Assembly: GCA_013813615.1 (NCBI GenBank) | Contig: JACCRJ010000701.1 | Coordinates: 1 to 5,510 of the forward strand | DNA: 5,510 nucleotides | Direction: 5' to 3' | Source of the DNA: Lautropia sp. | Lineage (GTDB): Bacteria > Pseudomonadota > Gammaproteobacteria > Burkholderiales > Burkholderiaceae_E | In this document: one piece after another, positions 4,759 through 5,510 of the stretch | Layout of the letters: each line of letters begins with the position of its first letter | Position numbering within the stretch: the stretch's first letter is position 1 | Position numbers and translations under genes: made by a program | The notes under the pieces: model-generated | Told to the model about the DNA's origin: nothing | Seen by the model: the letters and a program-made list of their open reading frames with translations, nothing else | The model's database searches: none

Positions 4759-5510
4759 CTACTTCGCCATCTTGAGCGAGCGGTCGAGGAACTCGTTGGT
4801 GTAGGCGGTCTTCACGTCGAACTCCTTGTCGAGCCCGATGTATTCCTTCACCAGCGCGTAGTCGTCCTGCATCCGCTTGTCGTCGTGGATGCCGAGCGCG
4901 ACCTCGCGCGAGTATTTGTCGCTCATCAGCTCCTCGACAAGGCTCCAGTTGGTCAGCTCGTTGTCGAACTTGAGCGCGCCGTTGGCGTCGACCAGCGCCT
5001 GCACGCACGGCTTCGGCTCCTTCACGCAGGCGGCGAATGCCCGCTGGGTGACCTTCACGAACTTGTCGATCACCGGCTTGTTGGCGGCGAGGTACTTGGC
5101 GTTGACGATCACCGAGTTGCCGTAGGGGTTCTGGCCGGCGTCGCGCCAGGCAAGGAATCCCAGGTCGTCGCCGATCTCGCGCTGGAAGATGTGATGGATG
5201 TTGTAGAAGGAGGTGGTGGCGTCGATCGCCTTCGACTTCAGACCGGCCAGCTTGGCGTTGGCGTCGATGTTCACCCAGGTGACGGACTTCGGGTCGATGC
5301 CGTTGGCCTTGGCCAGGGCGGGCCACATCACCCGCGCGCCGTCGGCAGCGGGGTTGCCGATCTTCTTGCCGACGAGGTCCTTGATGCCGGTGATGCCGGA
5401 ACTCTTCAGCCAATACATGCCCTGCGGCGAGTTGGCGTAAACGTTGTAAACGGCAACGGTGTCGGCGCCCTTGCCCTTCGCGACCAGCACGCCGGCCATG
5501 TCGGCCAGGC
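4759..5510 (-). CDS. NMT1/ThiY-type ABC transporter substrate-binding protein, C-terminal part (cut by right window edge)
   Basis: The stop is TAG at 4761-4759 and the frame is open to the edge, with 249 complete codons visible. The ATG at 5499 is internal, because coding continues upstream of it as Leu-Ala-Asp. Numbering from 5508, the fragment shows SSGITGIKDLVGKKIGNPA (36-54), the typical loop and strand of NMT1/THI5-like and TAXI-related periplasmic binding proteins. This is followed by an alpha/beta lobe (SVTWVNIDANAKLAGLKSK) and a helical C-terminus ending in KMAK. Family members are about 320-350 residues with a signal peptide, so roughly the first 80-100 residues, including any signal, lie outside. 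The mature protein would bind a small ligand in the periplasm and deliver it to an ABC permease, presumably encoded nearby off the right edge. Two cysteines, C161 and C168, could form a small disulfide loop. Family members bind pyrimidines, sulfonates, nitrate-like or carboxylate ligands; this ligand is unknown. Confidence 0.88.
   Translation of the reverse strand, partial: LADMAGVLVAKGKGADTVAVYNVYANSPQGMYWLKSSGITGIKDLVGKKIGNPAADGARVMWPALAKANGIDPKSVTWVNIDANAKLAGLKSKAIDATTSFYNIHHIFQREIGDDLGFLAWRDAGQNPYGNSVIVNAKYLAANKPVIDKFVKVTQRAFAACVKEPKPCVQALVDANGALKFDNELTNWSLVEELMSDKYSREVALGIHDDKRMQDDYALVKEYIGLDKEFDVKTAYTNEFLDRSLKMAK

Noticed and set aside
5497..5499. ATG as the true start of the substrate-binding protein
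   Set aside because: Coding sequence continues upstream to the window edge, no ribosome site is visible, there is no signal peptide after it, and the protein would lack the first lobe of the family.

Overview
The window looks like chromosomal accessory or catabolic DNA from a high-GC proteobacterium. The codons are strongly biased to G or C in the third position. The set of families (NMT1-type transport protein, PhyH dioxygenase, MocA-type oxidoreductase, stand-alone MetE-like enzyme) is typical of metabolically versatile Burkholderiales-like or alphaproteobacterial soil organisms. The taxon is an inference, because there is no rRNA or marker gene here. I saw no tRNA, rRNA, CRISPR array, insertion sequence or phage gene.

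Layout. Two genes run leftwards from a divergent control region at about 1437-1656. The first is a PhyH-family Fe(II)/2-oxoglutarate dioxygenase (693-1436). The second, 158 bp further on, is the N-terminal part of a Gfo/Idh/MocA oxidoreductase (1-534), cut by the left edge. It has no stop codon inside the window, so a simple ORF scan would miss it. Three tightly packed genes run rightwards from the same control region. They are a MetE-like zinc methyltransferase that consists only of the catalytic domain (1657-2673), an NAD(P)-binding epimerase/dehydratase-like protein that starts inside the methyltransferase stop codon (2670-3722), and a two-domain GNAT acetyltransferase that starts 7 bases after that (3730-4701). 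A leftward NMT1/ThiY-type ABC transporter substrate-binding protein (4759-5510) converges on them and is cut by the right edge.

Control. The divergent region holds a perfect 16-base operator-like inverted repeat next to a plausible sigma-70 promoter for the dioxygenase. A separate pair of small palindromes overlaps a weaker candidate promoter for the rightward operon.

How the genes may work together. Uptake, oxygenation, NAD(P)-linked redox steps, a thiol/methyl-transfer step and an acyl transfer would suit the breakdown or remodelling of a small organic compound that carries a methyl, alkyl or thioether group. No single gene identifies the substrate, so this is a hypothesis. The two most unusual points are the core-only MetE-like protein with all four zinc ligands, and its coupled SDR-type partner, in which the catalytic YxxxK lysine is a cysteine.
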